From NCBI GenBank assembly GCA_021780735.1, contig JAJXYE010000097.1, positions 1 to 32,960 on the forward strand: DNA of 32,960 bases. Direction: 5' to 3'. Positions 1 to 9,949 of the stretch are shown piece by piece. Made by a program: the position numbers and the translations under genes. Position 1 is the stretch's first letter, and each line of letters starts with the position of its first letter. Origin of the DNA: Pseudomonadota bacterium. GTDB lineage: Bacteria > Pseudomonadota > Gammaproteobacteria > Xanthomonadales > Rhodanobacteraceae. The notes beneath the pieces were generated by a model. That model was not told the origin of the DNA, searched no databases, and saw nothing but the letters and a program-made list of their open reading frames with translations.

Positions 1-261
1 TCCGATCTGGGTCTTGCCAGCCTTGAAGGCAGGCACTTTCGAGGCCTTGATCTTGATCGCCTCATTGGTGCGCGGATTGCGGCCGGTGCGCGCTGCACGC
101 TTGCGCACGGTGAACGTACCGAAACCCACCACCGAAACATCCTCCCCCTTCTTCAACGACTTCTGCACAGCCTCAAGATAGGCTTCCAGTGCACGGCCTG
201 CGTCAGCCTTGGTGAGCTCGGCATTCTCGGCGATGGCATTGATCAGATCGGTTTTGTTCAT
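1..261 (-). CDS. hup: DNA-binding protein HU, partial at window edge
   Basis: Nucleoid-associated histone-like protein that binds and bends DNA as a dimer. The visible 87 residues start at ATG 261 ([16 protein letters not shown]) and include the family core GFGTF and the DNA-arm segment with R-x-G-R-NP near residues 58-63. Only the last few residues are cut off by the window edge (HU is about 90 residues). A GGGAG ribosome binding site lies just upstream. It follows lon on the same strand, as in many gammaproteobacteria, but has its own promoter (409-438). Confidence 0.95.
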   Translation of the reverse strand, partial: MNKTDLINAIAENAELTKADAGRALEAYLEAVQKSLKKGEDVSVVGFGTFTVRKRAARTGRNPRTNEAIKIKASKVPAFKAGKTQIG

Positions 262-594
262 TGAAAAACTCCCTTGCTCGAATTTAGCCAGCGTGTCCCG
301 TCTGACGACAGGACAACACCGGCATGGATTGGTTGGCTCTTGACTAGGTGCCGTGACGCAACCCCGCATCGCTACGTTGGCGAACAACGCCGGGACTGCG
401 GTATCGCCTTTATACCAGTGCCTTGCGGGAATCCGCAACACAAGCCACAGCAAGGTTTGCGCCGGATCGGCGCGTCGTGATTCCGCTTGCAAAATGAGCG
501 CCAGAGGACTACCCCCGACAACCCGGCAGACCGGAAAGCGGGCGTCCGTGCCTTCTTGCCGGTACCTGTTCACGCCGTCCGCCTCCGGCGTGGA
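262..594 (-). other. lon-hup intergenic region (333 bp)
   Basis: No gene is visible. On the minus strand it holds an imperfect terminator-like hairpin just after the lon stop (arms CACGCCG 571-577 and CGGCGTG 586-592, with no T-run, so weak) and the hup promoter. The predicted hup leader is about 140 nt. Confidence 0.6.
409..438 (-). promoter_or_regulatory. predicted sigma70 promoter of hup
   Basis: On the minus strand a -35 TTGCGG (433-438) and a -10 TATAAA (409-414) are separated by 18 bp. Transcription would start near 402, giving hup a leader of about 140 nt. This fits the usual separate, strong expression of HU downstream of lon. Prediction from sequence only. Confidence 0.55.
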
Positions 595-3111
595 TCAGTG
601 CGTGAGTGAATGCCCCTCACTCGACTCCCCAACCACCGCCGCAGCGGACTCGTCCTTGGCGGCATTCGGTTGCAGCGGGCGCTCCAGCGCGATGTCGAGC
701 ACTTCGTCAATCCAGCGTACCGGATGGATTTCAATCGACGAGGTGATATTCGCCGGCATGTCCGCAAGATCCTTCTTGTTGTCCTCCGGAATGATCACCG
801 TGGTGATGCCGCCGCGAAGCGCCGCCAGCAGCTTTTCCTTGAGCCCGCCGATCGGCAGCACGCGCCCGCGCAAGGTGATCTCACCGGTCATGGCCACTTC
901 CGAACGCACTGGCACCTTGGTCAGCACCGACACCAAGGCGGTGCACATGGCGATTCCGGCACTTGGACCGTCCTTCGGGGTGGCACCTTCCGGCACGTGG
1001 ATGTGTATGTCGAGCTTCTGATGGAAGTCCGGATCGATGCCCAACTGGTCAGCGCGCGCGCGCACCACCGAAAGTGCCGCCTGAATGGACTCCTTCATCA
1101 CGTCACCCAGTTGGCCGGTGTGCACCAGTCGCCCCTTGCCCGGAACCACGGATGCCTCGATGCTCAGCAATTCGCCGCCCACCTGGGTCCAGGCCAATCC
1201 GGTCACAAGACCCACTTCGTTCTGCAGCTCCTTGCGTCCGAAATCGAATCGACGCACGCCAAGATAATGCTCCAGGTTTGCCGAATCGACCTTGACCTTG
1301 AGCAGCGCAGCGGACCTGGATTTGCCGGTTTTTGCTGTTGTCAGCGCCTTCTTCACCGGCCCCTGCGCCACCAGGTTTTTTCCTGTCTTCCCAACCTTGG
1401 CAGCCTTGACCTGTCCCAGAGTCAGCTCCTTGACCACCTTGCGGCAGATCTTGGAAATCTCGCGCTCAAGGTTGCGCACGCCTGACTCGCGCGTGTAGTA
1501 ACGCACGATATCGCGCAGCGCCTCTTCTTCGACGCTGAGTTCCTCGGCCTTCAAACCGTTTGCCTTGAGCTGCTTGGCCAGCAGGTACTTCTGCGCGATG
1601 CCAAGCTTTTCGTCCTCGGTATAACCGGGAATGCGAATAACCTCCATGCGATCCAGCAGCGGGCCCGGGATATTGAGCGAATTAGCCGTGGCGACCCACA
1701 TCACCTCGGACAGATCAAGGTCGACCTCGAGGTAGTGATCGTTGAACGTATGATTCTGCTCGGGATCGAGTACTTCGAGCAGGGCCGAGGACGGATCGCC
1801 TCGAAAATCCATCGACATCTTGTCGATTTCGTCGAGCACGAACAAAGGATTCTTGGCGCCGACCTTGTTGATGTTCTGCACGATGCGGCCCGGCATCGAA
1901 CCGATGTAGGTACGTCGATGACCGCGAATTTCAGCCTCGTCGCGCACGCCACCCAGACTCATGCGCACGAATTTTCGATTGGTCGCCTTGGCAATCGACT
2001 GCCCCAGCGAGGTCTTGCCCACACCCGGAGGACCGACCAGACACAGGATCGGCCCCTTCATCACCGAGACGCGCTGCTGCACGGCCAGGTACTCGAGAAT
2101 CCGCTCCTTGACCTTTTCCAGGCCAAAGTGATCGGCGTCGAGCACTTCCTGCGCCAGTCGCAGATCCTTGCGCACCTTGCTGCGCTTCTTCCACGGCACG
2201 CCGACCAGCCAGTCGAGGTAGTTGCGCACCACGGTGGCCTCGGCCGACATGGGCGACATCTGCTTGAGCTTGTTGAATTCCTGCCGCGCCTTGCTCAGCA
2301 CCGGCTTGGGCATGCCGGACGTCTCGATCTTCTTCTGCAGCTCCTCGATCTCGTTCGGACCCTCCTCGTTGTCGCCCAGCTCCTTCTGGATCGCCTTCAT
2401 CTGTTCGTTGAGGTAATACTCGCGCTGGCTCTTTTCCATCTGCGACTTGACCCGGCCGCGGATGCGCTTCTCGACCTGCTGCAGATCCATCTCGCCATCG
2501 ACCAGGCCGATCAGCAGCTCCAGCCGCTTGCCGACGTCGGCGGTCTCCAGCACCTTCTGCTTGTCCGCCATCCGCACGGAAAGATGCGCAGCGATCGAAT
2601 CGGCCACACGTGACGGGTCATCGATGCCGGAAAGGCTGGCCAGCACTTCGGGCGGCAGCTTGCGGCTTTGCTTGACCAGTTGCTCGAACAGCGAGATCAG
2701 CGTACGCGACACCACGTCGAGCTCTCGCTCCTTGGCGTTGTAAACCGGTTCGATCAGGCGCGAACGCGCCATCAGCATTCCGTCCTCTTCCTGAAAACCG
2801 TCAACCGCCACGCGCGACTGCCCCTCGACCAGCACCTTGACCGTGCCGTCAGGCAACTTCAGCAATTGCAGCACGCCGGCGAGGGTGCCCACCTCGTGCA
2901 GGTCGGCAATCGCCGGGTCATCGATATCGGGGCTCTTCTGTGCCACCAGCAGAATCTGGCGCTCGCCCTCCATCGCGCGCTCCAGTGCGCGCATGGACTT
3001 TTCGCGACCGACAAAAAGGGGGATCACCATGTGCGGATACACCACCACGTCGCGCAGCGGCAACACCGGCAGAGCGTCCAGCGTGGCAGGAGGGGTAGCG
3101 TTCTTGGCCAT
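595..3111 (-). CDS. lon: ATP-dependent endopeptidase La (Lon)
   Basis: Cytoplasmic AAA+ serine protease that degrades misfolded and regulatory proteins. Using ATG 3111 ([11 protein letters not shown], start of the Lon N-domain [13 protein letters not shown]) it has 838 residues. The LON substrate domain spans about 10-205, the AAA+ module has Walker A GPPGVGKT (360-367) and Walker B FVLDEID, and the protease domain has the Ser-Lys dyad Ser717 (PKDGPSAG) and Lys760. An open frame extends upstream to 3249 but crosses the clpX terminator, so the internal ATG is preferred. Between the AAA+ and protease domains there is a Lys/Ala/Thr-rich segment (about 561-607) that looks like a loose insertion. 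It follows clpX on the same strand, separated by a terminator. Confidence 0.97.
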   Translation of the reverse strand: MAKNATPPATLDALPVLPLRDVVVYPHMVIPLFVGREKSMRALERAMEGERQILLVAQKSPDIDDPAIADLHEVGTLAGVLQLLKLPDGTVKVLVEGQSRVAVDGFQEEDGMLMARSRLIEPVYNAKERELDVVSRTLISLFEQLVKQSRKLPPEVLASLSGIDDPSRVADSIAAHLSVRMADKQKVLETADVGKRLELLIGLVDGEMDLQQVEKRIRGRVKSQMEKSQREYYLNEQMKAIQKELGDNEEGPNEIEELQKKIETSGMPKPVLSKARQEFNKLKQMSPMSAEATVVRNYLDWLVGVPWKKRSKVRKDLRLAQEVLDADHFGLEKVKERILEYLAVQQRVSVMKGPILCLVGPPGVGKTSLGQSIAKATNRKFVRMSLGGVRDEAEIRGHRRTYIGSMPGRIVQNINKVGAKNPLFVLDEIDKMSMDFRGDPSSALLEVLDPEQNHTFNDHYLEVDLDLSEVMWVATANSLNIPGPLLDRMEVIRIPGYTEDEKLGIAQKYLLAKQLKANGLKAEELSVEEEALRDIVRYYTRESGVRNLEREISKICRKVVKELTLGQVKAAKVGKTGKNLVAQGPVKKALTTAKTGKSRSAALLKVKVDSANLEHYLGVRRFDFGRKELQNEVGLVTGLAWTQVGGELLSIEASVVPGKGRLVHTGQLGDVMKESIQAALSVVRARADQLGIDPDFHQKLDIHIHVPEGATPKDGPSAGIAMCTALVSVLTKVPVRSEVAMTGEITLRGRVLPIGGLKEKLLAALRGGITTVIIPEDNKKDLADMPANITSSIEIHPVRWIDEVLDIALERPLQPNAAKDESAAAVVGESSEGHSLTH

Positions 3112-3220
3112 CTGGGCAGGGTTCCTCGAATTCGAATCTGGTTTCGTCCCGACACTGCGCCGGGTGGGTCTACACGTCAAGTGGAGGCGAATCCGCGTCC
3201 ACGCAAGGTGCTGCGGCTGC

Positions 3221-3258
3221 CACAAAACAAACGGCCCCGGTGAAATCACCGGAGCCGT
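3221..3258 (-). terminator. terminator between clpX and lon
   Basis: Inverted repeat with 13-bp arms (3231-3243 and 3246-3258, one C-A mismatch, 2-nt loop), followed on the minus strand by TTTGTTTTG. This is a good rho-independent terminator just after the clpX stop. It suggests that lon is transcribed mainly from its own promoter in 3112-3220. Confidence 0.8.
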
Positions 3259-3284
3259 GGTTCTGGCAAGCTGCGCGCAAAGGT

Positions 3285-4583
3285 TCAGGCGGCGGCGTCA
3301 CCACTGTCGCCAGCGATCCGCTGTTGCTGCAGGTTGCCGCGATAGATCAGGTAAGGCTCGGCCTGGCCATCAATCACCGCGTCGTCCACCACCACCTTGC
3401 TCACGTGCTCCAGCGACGGGAGTTCGTACATGGTGTCCAGCAGCACCTGCTCAAGGATCGTACGCAGACCACGCGCGCCGGTCTTGCGCTTGAGCGCCTT
3501 GCGCGCGATCGCCTGCAGCGCCTCGGGGCGGAACTCGAGCTCCACCTCCTCCATTTCAAACAACTTGCGGAACTGCTTGGTGACCGCATTCTTCGGCTCG
3601 GTGAGAATTTTCACCAAAGCGGCTTCGTCCAGTTCATCCAGCGTGGCAACCACCGGCAGGCGCCCGACGAATTCGGGAATCAGGCCAAAGCGGACCAGAT
3701 CCGCCGGCTCCACATCGGACAGCACCTTGCCCAGGTTCTCGGTGCGCTCCTTGCTGCGCACCTCGGCGGAGAAGCCGATGCTGGTGTTCTCGGATCGCTG
3801 CTGGATGACCTTTTCCAGGCCCGCGAAGGCGCCGCCGCAAATGAACAGGATGTTCTTCGTGTCGACCTGCAAGAACTCCTGCTGCGGATGCTTGCGACCA
3901 CCCTGGGGCGGCACCGAGGCAAGCGTGCCCTCGATCAACTTGAGCAGTGCCTGCTGCACGCCCTCACCCGAAACATCGCGGGTGATCGACGGGTTCTCGC
4001 TCTTGCGGGAAATCTTGTCGATCTCATCGATGTAGACGATGCCGGACTGCGCCTTGTCGACGTCATAGTCACACTTCTGCAGCAGTTTCTGGATGATGTT
4101 CTCGACATCCTCACCGACATAACCTGCTTCGGTCAGCGTGGTGGCATCGGCGATGGTGAATGGCACGTTGAGCAGCCTGGCCAGCGTTTCGGCCAGCAGG
4201 GTCTTGCCCGAGCCGGTCGGACCGATGAGCAGGATGTTGGACTTGGCCAGTTCGATATCGTCGCTTTTCTGCCGCGACTCGATCCGCTTGTAGTGGTTGT
4301 ACACCGCCACCGCCAGCGCCTTCTTGGCGCGGGTCTGGCCAACCACGTACTGATCCAGCGATTCGCGGATCTCGCGTGGCTTGGGCAACTGAGTCCGCCC
4401 GGAGGCGGCTTTCTCTTCCAGTTCCTCGCGAATGATGTCGTTGCAAAGCTCGACGCACTCGTCGCAGATGAACACGGAAGGACCCGCGATCAGCTTGCGA
4501 ACTTCATGCTGGCTCTTGCCACAAAACGAGCAATAAAGAATCTTGCCGCTGTCGCTGGAACGCCCCTGCCGGTCGTCACTCAT
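3285..4583 (-). CDS. clpX: ClpX, unfoldase subunit of ClpXP
   Basis: AAA+ hexameric unfoldase that recognises tagged substrates and feeds them to ClpP. Using ATG 4583 ([14 protein letters not shown]) it has 432 residues. The N-terminal zinc-binding domain has four cysteines (C18, C21, C40, C43), Walker A is GPTGSGKT (121-128), the pore loop GYVG is at 154-157, and Walker B is IVYIDEID (182-189). A longer frame to 4628 adds 15 residues not expected in the family. It lies downstream of clpP with about 108 bp between. The gap contains a 7-bp perfect hairpin (4638-4653) without a T-run, perhaps an RNA processing or attenuation site. Confidence 0.97.
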   Translation of the reverse strand: MSDDRQGRSSDSGKILYCSFCGKSQHEVRKLIAGPSVFICDECVELCNDIIREELEEKAASGRTQLPKPREIRESLDQYVVGQTRAKKALAVAVYNHYKRIESRQKSDDIELAKSNILLIGPTGSGKTLLAETLARLLNVPFTIADATTLTEAGYVGEDVENIIQKLLQKCDYDVDKAQSGIVYIDEIDKISRKSENPSITRDVSGEGVQQALLKLIEGTLASVPPQGGRKHPQQEFLQVDTKNILFICGGAFAGLEKVIQQRSENTSIGFSAEVRSKERTENLGKVLSDVEPADLVRFGLIPEFVGRLPVVATLDELDEAALVKILTEPKNAVTKQFRKLFEMEEVELEFRPEALQAIARKALKRKTGARGLRTILEQVLLDTMYELPSLEHVSKVVVDDAVIDGQAEPYLIYRGNLQQQRIAGDSGDAAA

Positions 4584-4691
4584 ACTCTGGATCCCACTGT
4601 AAATCTGTCTGCGTCGCGAGAATAGCACAGCGTTCCACGTCTGCCTGCAGACGCAGAACCCTGCTCGTGAGGATGGGGTAAAGTCGCGAAA

Positions 4692-5321
4692 TCAGGCCGA
4701 TTTCACGGACTCGCCGGCGCGCTTGTCGAGCACTTCGTCGATCAGACCGTAGGTCTTTGCGTCGACCGCATTCATGAAGCGGTCACGCTCCATGTCCAGC
4801 TCGATCTTCTCCAGCGGCTGACCGGTATGTTCGACGTACAGCCTGTTCAGCCGTTCGCGAATGTAGAGAATTTCGCGCGCCTGAATCTCGATGTCGGTCG
4901 CCTGACCCTGCGCACCACCGGACGGCTGGTGGATCATGATGCGCGAATTCGGCAACGCAAAGCGCTTGCCCTTGGTACCGGCCATCAGCAGGAACGATCC
5001 CATGCTGCAGGCCTGGCCAATGCACATGGTGCTGACATTCGGCTTGATGAACTGCATGGTGTCGTAGATCGCCAGGCCGGCGGTCACCGCGCCACCGGGG
5101 CTGTTGATGTAGAAATTGATGTCCTTGTCCGGGTTTTCCGACTCGAGGAACAACATCTGCGCAACGATCAGGTTGGCGACCTGATCGTTGACCTCGCCCA
5201 CCAGAAAGATCACACGCTCCTTCAGCAGGCGCGAGTAGATGTCATAGGATCGCTCGCCGCGAGCTGTCTGCTCGACGACCATCGGTACCAAATTGAGATT
5301 CTTGATCGGATCCATGGTCAT
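4692..5321 (-). CDS. clpP: ClpP, proteolytic subunit of ClpXP
   Basis: Tetradecameric serine protease that forms the degradation chamber for ClpX. It has 209 residues, the normal size. The catalytic triad is visible: Ser106 in ACSMG, His131 in MIHQPSGG and Asp180 in MERDRFM. Start ATG 5321 (MTMDPIK); a second ATG two codons later is equally possible. It is 37 bp downstream of tig and probably cotranscribed with it. Confidence 0.97.
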   Translation of the reverse strand: MTMDPIKNLNLVPMVVEQTARGERSYDIYSRLLKERVIFLVGEVNDQVANLIVAQMLFLESENPDKDINFYINSPGGAVTAGLAIYDTMQFIKPNVSTMCIGQACSMGSFLLMAGTKGKRFALPNSRIMIHQPSGGAQGQATDIEIQAREILYIRERLNRLYVEHTGQPLEKIELDMERDRFMNAVDAKTYGLIDEVLDKRAGESVKSA

Positions 5322-5358
5322 GCTCGCAGCTCTCCGCTAGATGGGCCTGGCGACTTGC

Positions 5359-6651
5359 TCAGGCGTTGGCCGGGCGCATCACGTCATCGAAGCTCAAATC
5401 CTGCTGGGTGGTGTTGGCGTGTTCGGCCACCCATTCGGCCACCTGATCTTCGATTACCCGATTTTGCAGCCCGGACATCAATTGGGGGTCACCGTTGTAG
5501 AGTTCAATGACCTGCTCCGGCTCCTCGTAGGTCGACGCAATCGCCGCGAGCTGCTCGGCAACGCGTTTGCGATCGATCTTGAGATCCTGCTTGCGGGCGA
5601 TTTCGCCCATCAGCAGGCCGGCGATCACCCGCTTGCGTGCCATCGGCATGGCGGCCTCGATCAGTTGCGGCGGCGGCTGCTGACCCTGCGGGACACTGCC
5701 GGAGGCCATGTTGCGGGCCTCCGACTGCACCATCAGGTTCGGCACATCCAGACCAGGATGTGCGTCGGCCAGCTTCTCGGCAACCTCCGACTTCAATCGC
5801 GCCATCAGCGCAGCCTTGAGCTCACGCTCGAGGTTCGCGCGAACCTCCTTGCGGAAAGTCTCCAGATCACCATCCTCGATGCCAAACAGCTTGGCAAACT
5901 CGCTGTCGATCTCGGGCAATTTCTGCTCCTGTACCTTGACGATCTCGAACTGCACCTGGGCGGGCTTTCCGGCCAGCTGCTCATTGCGGAAATCTTCCGG
6001 GAACACGATCTCGGCTTCGAACTTGTCTCCAGCCTGGCGGCCCTTCAGCGCCTCATCCAGAGCGGCAAACAAGGTGCCCGAACCCAGCACGCTGCCAGCA
6101 CGCTCCAGACCTTCGGCCGGGAAGCGGTAGTCGCCGGCGATTGCCGAGTATTCGAACATCACGAAGTCGGTCTCGATCGAAGCACGCTCGACCTCGTCGA
6201 AACTGCGACGCTGCTGACGCAGGGTCTCCAGCATCTTGTCGATATCGGCATCGGTAACTTCCGCGACGGCCCGATGGATCTCCAGCGCGGCGACGTCGAC
6301 CTCCGGAAACTCCGGCATGATCTCGAACGTGGCGGTGTACGCAATCTCGCCGTTCTCGGGCTTGCCGGTGGTGTTGATGGCCGGATTCGCGATCGGCTGC
6401 AGCTTTTCCTGCTCCACCGCCTCGCGCAGGGTGCTGCCGATCAGATCGGACAATACCTCGCCACGAACCTGCTCGCCGAAGCGCTGCTTGATCACCGTCG
6501 CCGGCACCTTGCCCGGACGGAATCCCTTGAGCCGAACCGTGCGACCCATTTCAGCAATCCGTGCGCTCACCTGCGTCTCGAACCGCTCCGCGGGAAACTT
6601 CACCGTGAGCTTGCGCTCGAGCGAACCGATGTTCTCAACCGAAACCTGCAT
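5359..6651 (-). CDS. tig: trigger factor, ribosome-associated chaperone
   Basis: Ribosome-bound chaperone and peptidyl-prolyl isomerase for nascent chains. It has 430 residues. The ribosome-binding signature GFRPGKVP is at 43-50, an FKBP-type PPIase domain lies around 150-245 (VMFEYSAIAG to PEDF), and the C-terminal arm is helical. The start at 6651 has a strong AGGAGACGTC ribosome binding site. It is the first gene of the tig-clpP-clpX block and lies about 90 bp downstream of tRNA-Leu, so read-through from the tRNA promoter is possible. A hairpin GGCGGC-AGA-GCCGCC lies between them but lacks a T-run. Confidence 0.97.
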   Translation of the reverse strand: MQVSVENIGSLERKLTVKFPAERFETQVSARIAEMGRTVRLKGFRPGKVPATVIKQRFGEQVRGEVLSDLIGSTLREAVEQEKLQPIANPAINTTGKPENGEIAYTATFEIMPEFPEVDVAALEIHRAVAEVTDADIDKMLETLRQQRRSFDEVERASIETDFVMFEYSAIAGDYRFPAEGLERAGSVLGSGTLFAALDEALKGRQAGDKFEAEIVFPEDFRNEQLAGKPAQVQFEIVKVQEQKLPEIDSEFAKLFGIEDGDLETFRKEVRANLERELKAALMARLKSEVAEKLADAHPGLDVPNLMVQSEARNMASGSVPQGQQPPPQLIEAAMPMARKRVIAGLLMGEIARKQDLKIDRKRVAEQLAAIASTYEEPEQVIELYNGDPQLMSGLQNRVIEDQVAEWVAEHANTTQQDLSFDDVMRPANA

Positions 6652-6741
6652 GACGTCTCCTGGTACTACCTATGTTGTGGGCCTGCCACAGGCGCCATGG
6701 CGGCTCTGCCGCCTGCAAAACCAATGGGAATCAGCGGGGCA

Positions 6742-6826
6742 TGGTGCGAAAGGGGGGACTCGAACCCCCACGGGGTTAACCGCCAGAACCTAAATCTGGT
6801 GCGTCTACCAATTCCGCCACTCTCGC
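6742..6826 (-). tRNA. tRNA-Leu (anticodon UAG)
   Basis: The minus strand folds as an 85-nt class II tRNA with encoded CCA. The acceptor GCGAGAG pairs with CTTTCGC. The anticodon stem CCAGA/TCTGG surrounds the loop TTTAGGT (anticodon TAG), and the long variable arm expected for Leu is present. Confidence 0.95.
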
Positions 6827-6896
6827 CTTGCCACCCCGATCAAACTTGCGCGCGTCGAACCCCGGAACCGGTTGACAGGCATTCGGACAACGATCG

Positions 6897-6926
6897 ACTA
6901 CCCTGCGCCACGCTCGTCCAAGTCAA
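6897..6926 (-). promoter_or_regulatory. possible promoter of tRNA-Leu
   Basis: On the minus strand TTGACT (6921-6926) and GGTAGT (6897-6902) are 18 bp apart, about 70 bp upstream of the tRNA. The -35 is good and the -10 is poor. Support comes mainly from the terminator upstream at 7048-7083, which would otherwise leave tRNA-Leu without a promoter. Confidence 0.35.
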
Positions 6927-7047
6927 TGATTCCCTTGTACGAAAGCGATCCATTTTACGGTCGCACTACCCCGCAACACAAGCACCGACGGGAACGTGAA
7001 CACGGGTGTTGCCAAGCCCGTACCGGCAGTCTCGCCTCATCCCGCAA

Positions 7048-7083
7048 AGCAAAACGCCGATCGCTGGCGATCGGCGTTTTGCT
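7048..7083 (-). terminator. terminator after the Pro-Arg-His-Lys tRNA unit
   Basis: Perfect 17-bp inverted repeat (7048-7064 and 7067-7083) with CGCCGATCGC in the stem and A/T-rich flanks that give a T-run on either strand. It lies 5 bp downstream of the tRNA-Lys 3' end and should end the four-gene tRNA transcript. Confidence 0.85.
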
Positions 7084-7088
7084 GGAGA

Positions 7089-7164
<76 letters not shown>

Positions 7165-7199
7165 ATTGACTGGGTCTTGCCCTGCTACGGGCATGAAAC

Positions 7200-7277
7200 T
7201 GGGGTGGATGATGGGATTCGAACCCACGACAACCGGAATCACAATCCGGGACTCTAACCAGCTGAGCTACACCCACC
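7200..7277 (-). tRNA. tRNA-His (anticodon GUG)
   Basis: 78 nt on the minus strand, counting the encoded G at position -1 that faces discriminator C73 (a His identity feature) and the encoded CCA. The anticodon stem CCGGA/TCCGG surrounds the loop TTGTGAT (anticodon GTG). Confidence 0.95.
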
Positions 7278-7291
7278 ATGAATCTTGTAAC

Positions 7292-7368
7292 TGGTGCGCC
7301 CGACAGGATTCGAACCTGCAACCCTCGGCTTAGAAGGCCGATGCTCTATCCGGTTGAGCTACGGGCGC
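7292..7368 (-). tRNA. tRNA-Arg (anticodon UCU)
   Basis: 77 nt on the minus strand with encoded CCA. The acceptor is GCGCCCG/CGGGCGC, the anticodon stem is TCGGC/GCCGA, and the loop CTTCTAA gives anticodon TCT. Confidence 0.95.
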
Positions 7369-7393
7369 AGTCATCACCAGTAGAACGTGTTGC

Positions 7394-7470
7394 TGGTCGG
7401 GGCAGAGGGATTCGAACCCCCGACTTTTGCGTCCCAAACGCAACGCTCTACCAGACTGAGCTATACCCCG
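7394..7470 (-). tRNA. tRNA-Pro (anticodon UGG)
   Basis: 77 nt on the minus strand with encoded CCA. The acceptor is CGGGGTA/TGCCCCG, the anticodon stem is TGCGT/ACGCA, and the loop TTTGGGA gives anticodon TGG. First gene of the four-tRNA unit. Confidence 0.95.
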
Positions 7471-7510
7471 CTTTCGAATCCCCGGTTGCATCAGCCACCG
7501 GAACCTTGAA

Positions 7511-7539
7511 ATGTTACGGGTGACGCCTCGCTCAGTCAA
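7511..7539 (-). promoter_or_regulatory. predicted promoter of the Pro-Arg-His-Lys tRNA unit
   Basis: On the minus strand a -35 TTGACT (7534-7539) and a -10 TAACAT (7511-7516) are separated by exactly 17 bp. The start would be near 7504, about 34 nt before the mature tRNA-Pro. It lies just downstream of the terminator that ends the tRNA-Arg(ACG) unit. Confidence 0.8.
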
Positions 7540-7603
7540 TCCGTATCGAAGCACACCACCACATCCTTGCCGCGTCTCCACGAAGGCATGCCCGCCCCTC
7601 CGT

Positions 7604-7633
7604 GAAAACAAAGCGGGGTGCAAGCACCCCGCT
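7604..7633 (-). terminator. terminator after tRNA-Arg(ACG)
   Basis: Perfect 10-bp inverted repeat (AGCGGGGTGC 7612-7621; GCACCCCGCT 7624-7633) followed on the minus strand by TTGTTTTC. It separates tRNA-Arg(ACG) from the next tRNA unit. Confidence 0.85.
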
Positions 7634-7647
7634 CCACTGAATAAAAA

Positions 7648-7724
7648 TGGTGCGCCCGGAGAGATTCGAACTCCCGACCACCTAGTTCGTAGCCAGGTAC
7701 TCTATCCAACTGAGCTACGGGCGC
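7648..7724 (-). tRNA. tRNA-Arg (anticodon ACG)
   Basis: 77 nt on the minus strand with encoded CCA. The acceptor is GCGCCCG/CGGGCGC, the anticodon stem is CCTGG/CTAGG (with one mismatch or wobble), and the loop CTACGAA gives anticodon ACG (read as inosine after deamination). Monocistronic, flanked by its own promoter and terminator. Confidence 0.94.
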
Positions 7725-7789
7725 ACTGTAAAACTTTTTCACCGGCCGTTTCGATGCCTCAACATCAACCCGGCGAAGCCAGAAGCGGA

Positions 7790-7818
7790 ATTATTCAGAA
7801 TCCGCCCCCGCACGTCAA
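7790..7818 (-). promoter_or_regulatory. predicted promoter of tRNA-Arg(ACG)
   Basis: On the minus strand TTGACG (7813-7818), a 17-bp spacer and AATAAT (7790-7795, five of six matches). The start would be near 7783, about 60 nt upstream of the tRNA. The flanks are A/T-rich in an otherwise GC-rich gap after ftsH. Confidence 0.75.
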
Positions 7819-7990
7819 CCTTTTTTTCAAAAATTCCCGCGTCGGGCAACCAGACCGGCCCGACAATGCCTCCGCCCGGCTGGCACCAAAATCATCTTCC
7901 CGAAAAGCCGCCGCCAAGGCCATGGCAGGGTCGCCAGACCCCCCTTCCACCCTCCGCGCTCACTCGGCAATTAGCCGTCCAGACTTCCAT

Positions 7991-9949
7991 TCACTTATTC
8001 AGTCCGTTACGGCTCTGCGCTGCCGGATCACCCACTTTGCCTACCGCCGAACCCGCATCGCCCTTGGGCGGTGGTGGCGGCGGCACAGTGCCGGTCGAGG
8101 CATTCTTGGTCCAATCGGCCGGCGGCCCCGGCTCGCGCCCGGCCATGATGTCGTCGATCTGATGTGCATCAATGGTTTCGTATTGAAGCAGCAACTCGGC
8201 CATCGTATGCAGCTTGTCGATGTTGTCGGTAAGCAACTGGGTGCTGCGGGCATAGGCGCGATCCAGGATGCCACGCACCACTTCATCGATCTTGCTGGCC
8301 GTTTCGTTCGAGATGCTCTTGTGCTGAGTCACCGATCGACCGAGGAATACCTCATCCTCGTCCTCGCCATAGGTGATCGGGCCGAGCTCATCGGACAACC
8401 CCCACTTGGTCGCCATGTTGCGCGCCATCTTGGTGGCCCGCTCGATGTCGTTGGAGGCGCCAGTGGTGACCTTGTCGGCACCGAAGATCAGTTCCTCGGC
8501 CACCCGCCCACCGTACAGCGAGCAAAGCTGTGACTGGATCGCCACCCGGTTGATGCTGTACTTGTCGCCCTCGGGCAGATACATGGTGACGCCGAGCGCA
8601 CGCCCACGCGGAATGATCGTGACCTTGTAGACCGGGTCATGCTCGGGCACCAGACGACCGACGATGGCATGGCCGGCTTCGTGATAAGCGGTCAGCTTCT
8701 TCTCGTCCTCGCTCATCGCCATCGAGCGCCGTTCACTACCCATCAGGATCTTGTCGCGCGCCTTGTCCAAATGGCTCATGCGCACTTCACGGGCGTTGTC
8801 CCGCGCGGCAAACAGCGCCGCCTCGTTGACCAGATTGGCGAGGTCGGCACCGGAAAAGCCCGGTGTGCCCCGCGCAATGGTCATCGCGTTCACGTCACTG
8901 GCTGTCGGCACCTTGCGCATGTGCACCTTGAGGATCTGCTCGCGGCCGCGAACATCGGGCAACCCGACCACCACCTGGCGATCGAAGCGGCCCGGACGCA
9001 GCAACGCCGGATCCAGCACGTCCGGACGATTGGTCGCGGCGATCACGATGATGCCTTCGGTGCCCTCGAAACCATCCATCTCGACCAGCAGCTGGTTCAG
9101 GGTCTGCTCGCGCTCATCATGCCCACCACCGAGGCCTGCGCCACGATGACGGCCAACCGCGTCGATCTCGTCGATGAAGATGATGCAGGGCGCATGCTTC
9201 TTGGCCTGCTCGAACATGTCACGCACACGGCTTGCACCCACACCGACGAACATCTCGACGAAATCGGAACCGGAGATCGCGAAGAACGGCACCTTGGCCT
9301 CGCCGGCAATCGCCTTGGCCAGCAACGTCTTGCCCGTACCGGGGGGGCCGACCATCAGCACACCGCGCGGAATCTTGCCGCCGAGCTTCTGGAATCGGCC
9401 GGGATCGCGCAGGAACTCGACCAGCTCGCCGACCTCCTCCTTGGCCTCGTCGCAACCGGCGACGTCACTGAAATTGACCTTGATCTGATCCTCGCCCTGC
9501 AACTTGGCGCGCGAGCGACCGAAACTCATCGCTCCACGACCACCGCCGCCTGACTGCATCTGGCGCATGAACCAGATGAACACACCGACGATCAGCAGCA
9601 CCGGCAACCAGCTAACCAGCAGACCGATCAGCGAAAAGCCTTCGGAAGGATCCTGGCGCACTTCGACGCCCTTGTCCTGCATGTCCTTGACCACCGCGTT
9701 GGTGGAAGAGCCCAGCATGGGCGCTACCGTGCGGAACGCACTGCCGTCCTTCAGCTTGCCGCTGATGGTGGCCGGCTGATCGGCACTGATCGTGGCACTG
9801 GAGATGTTGCCGCTGTTCACGTTCTGCACGAACGAGCTGTAGGCCAGGTCGGAAGAACCGGCACCATGGGGACTGAAGCTCTGGAATACGGTGAACAGAA
9901 CCACCGCAATAATCACCCAGAGCAACACGTTTTTCGCTGTTTCATTCAT
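7991..9949 (-). CDS. ftsH: ATP-dependent zinc metalloprotease FtsH
   Basis: Membrane-anchored AAA+ protease that degrades membrane and short-lived regulatory proteins. It has 652 residues. Two transmembrane segments (about 8-25 and 106-128) flank a periplasmic domain. Walker A is GPPGTGKT (201-208), Walker B is IIFIDEID (256-263), and the zinc site HEAGH is at 423-427 with a distal acidic residue near 501. The C-terminus ends in a proline-rich tail (PPPPPP at about 623-628). The start ATG 9949 overlaps the rlmE stop by 8 nt (ATGAATGA), showing translational coupling in an rlmE-ftsH operon. Confidence 0.98.
   Translation of the reverse strand: MNETAKNVLLWVIIAVVLFTVFQSFSPHGAGSSDLAYSSFVQNVNSGNISSATISADQPATISGKLKDGSAFRTVAPMLGSSTNAVVKDMQDKGVEVRQDPSEGFSLIGLLVSWLPVLLIVGVFIWFMRQMQSGGGGRGAMSFGRSRAKLQGEDQIKVNFSDVAGCDEAKEEVGELVEFLRDPGRFQKLGGKIPRGVLMVGPPGTGKTLLAKAIAGEAKVPFFAISGSDFVEMFVGVGASRVRDMFEQAKKHAPCIIFIDEIDAVGRHRGAGLGGGHDEREQTLNQLLVEMDGFEGTEGIIVIAATNRPDVLDPALLRPGRFDRQVVVGLPDVRGREQILKVHMRKVPTASDVNAMTIARGTPGFSGADLANLVNEAALFAARDNAREVRMSHLDKARDKILMGSERRSMAMSEDEKKLTAYHEAGHAIVGRLVPEHDPVYKVTIIPRGRALGVTMYLPEGDKYSINRVAIQSQLCSLYGGRVAEELIFGADKVTTGASNDIERATKMARNMATKWGLSDELGPITYGEDEDEVFLGRSVTQHKSISNETASKIDEVVRGILDRAYARSTQLLTDNIDKLHTMAELLLQYETIDAHQIDDIMAGREPGPPADWTKNASTGTVPPPPPPKGDAGSAVGKVGDPAAQSRNGLNK

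Noticed and set aside
3112-3230. Heat-shock (sigma32) promoter for lon
   Set aside because: A CTTGA core is present on the minus strand but no convincing CCCCAT-type -10 follows at the right distance.
4638-4653. Hairpin between clpP and clpX as a terminator
   Set aside because: The 7-bp stem is perfect but there is no T-run on the minus strand, so it is not counted as a rho-independent terminator.
5341-6999. Open frame of 552 codons on the plus strand opposite tig
   Set aside because: Shadow of tig that also runs through the tRNA-Leu gene; no domain and no ribosome binding site.
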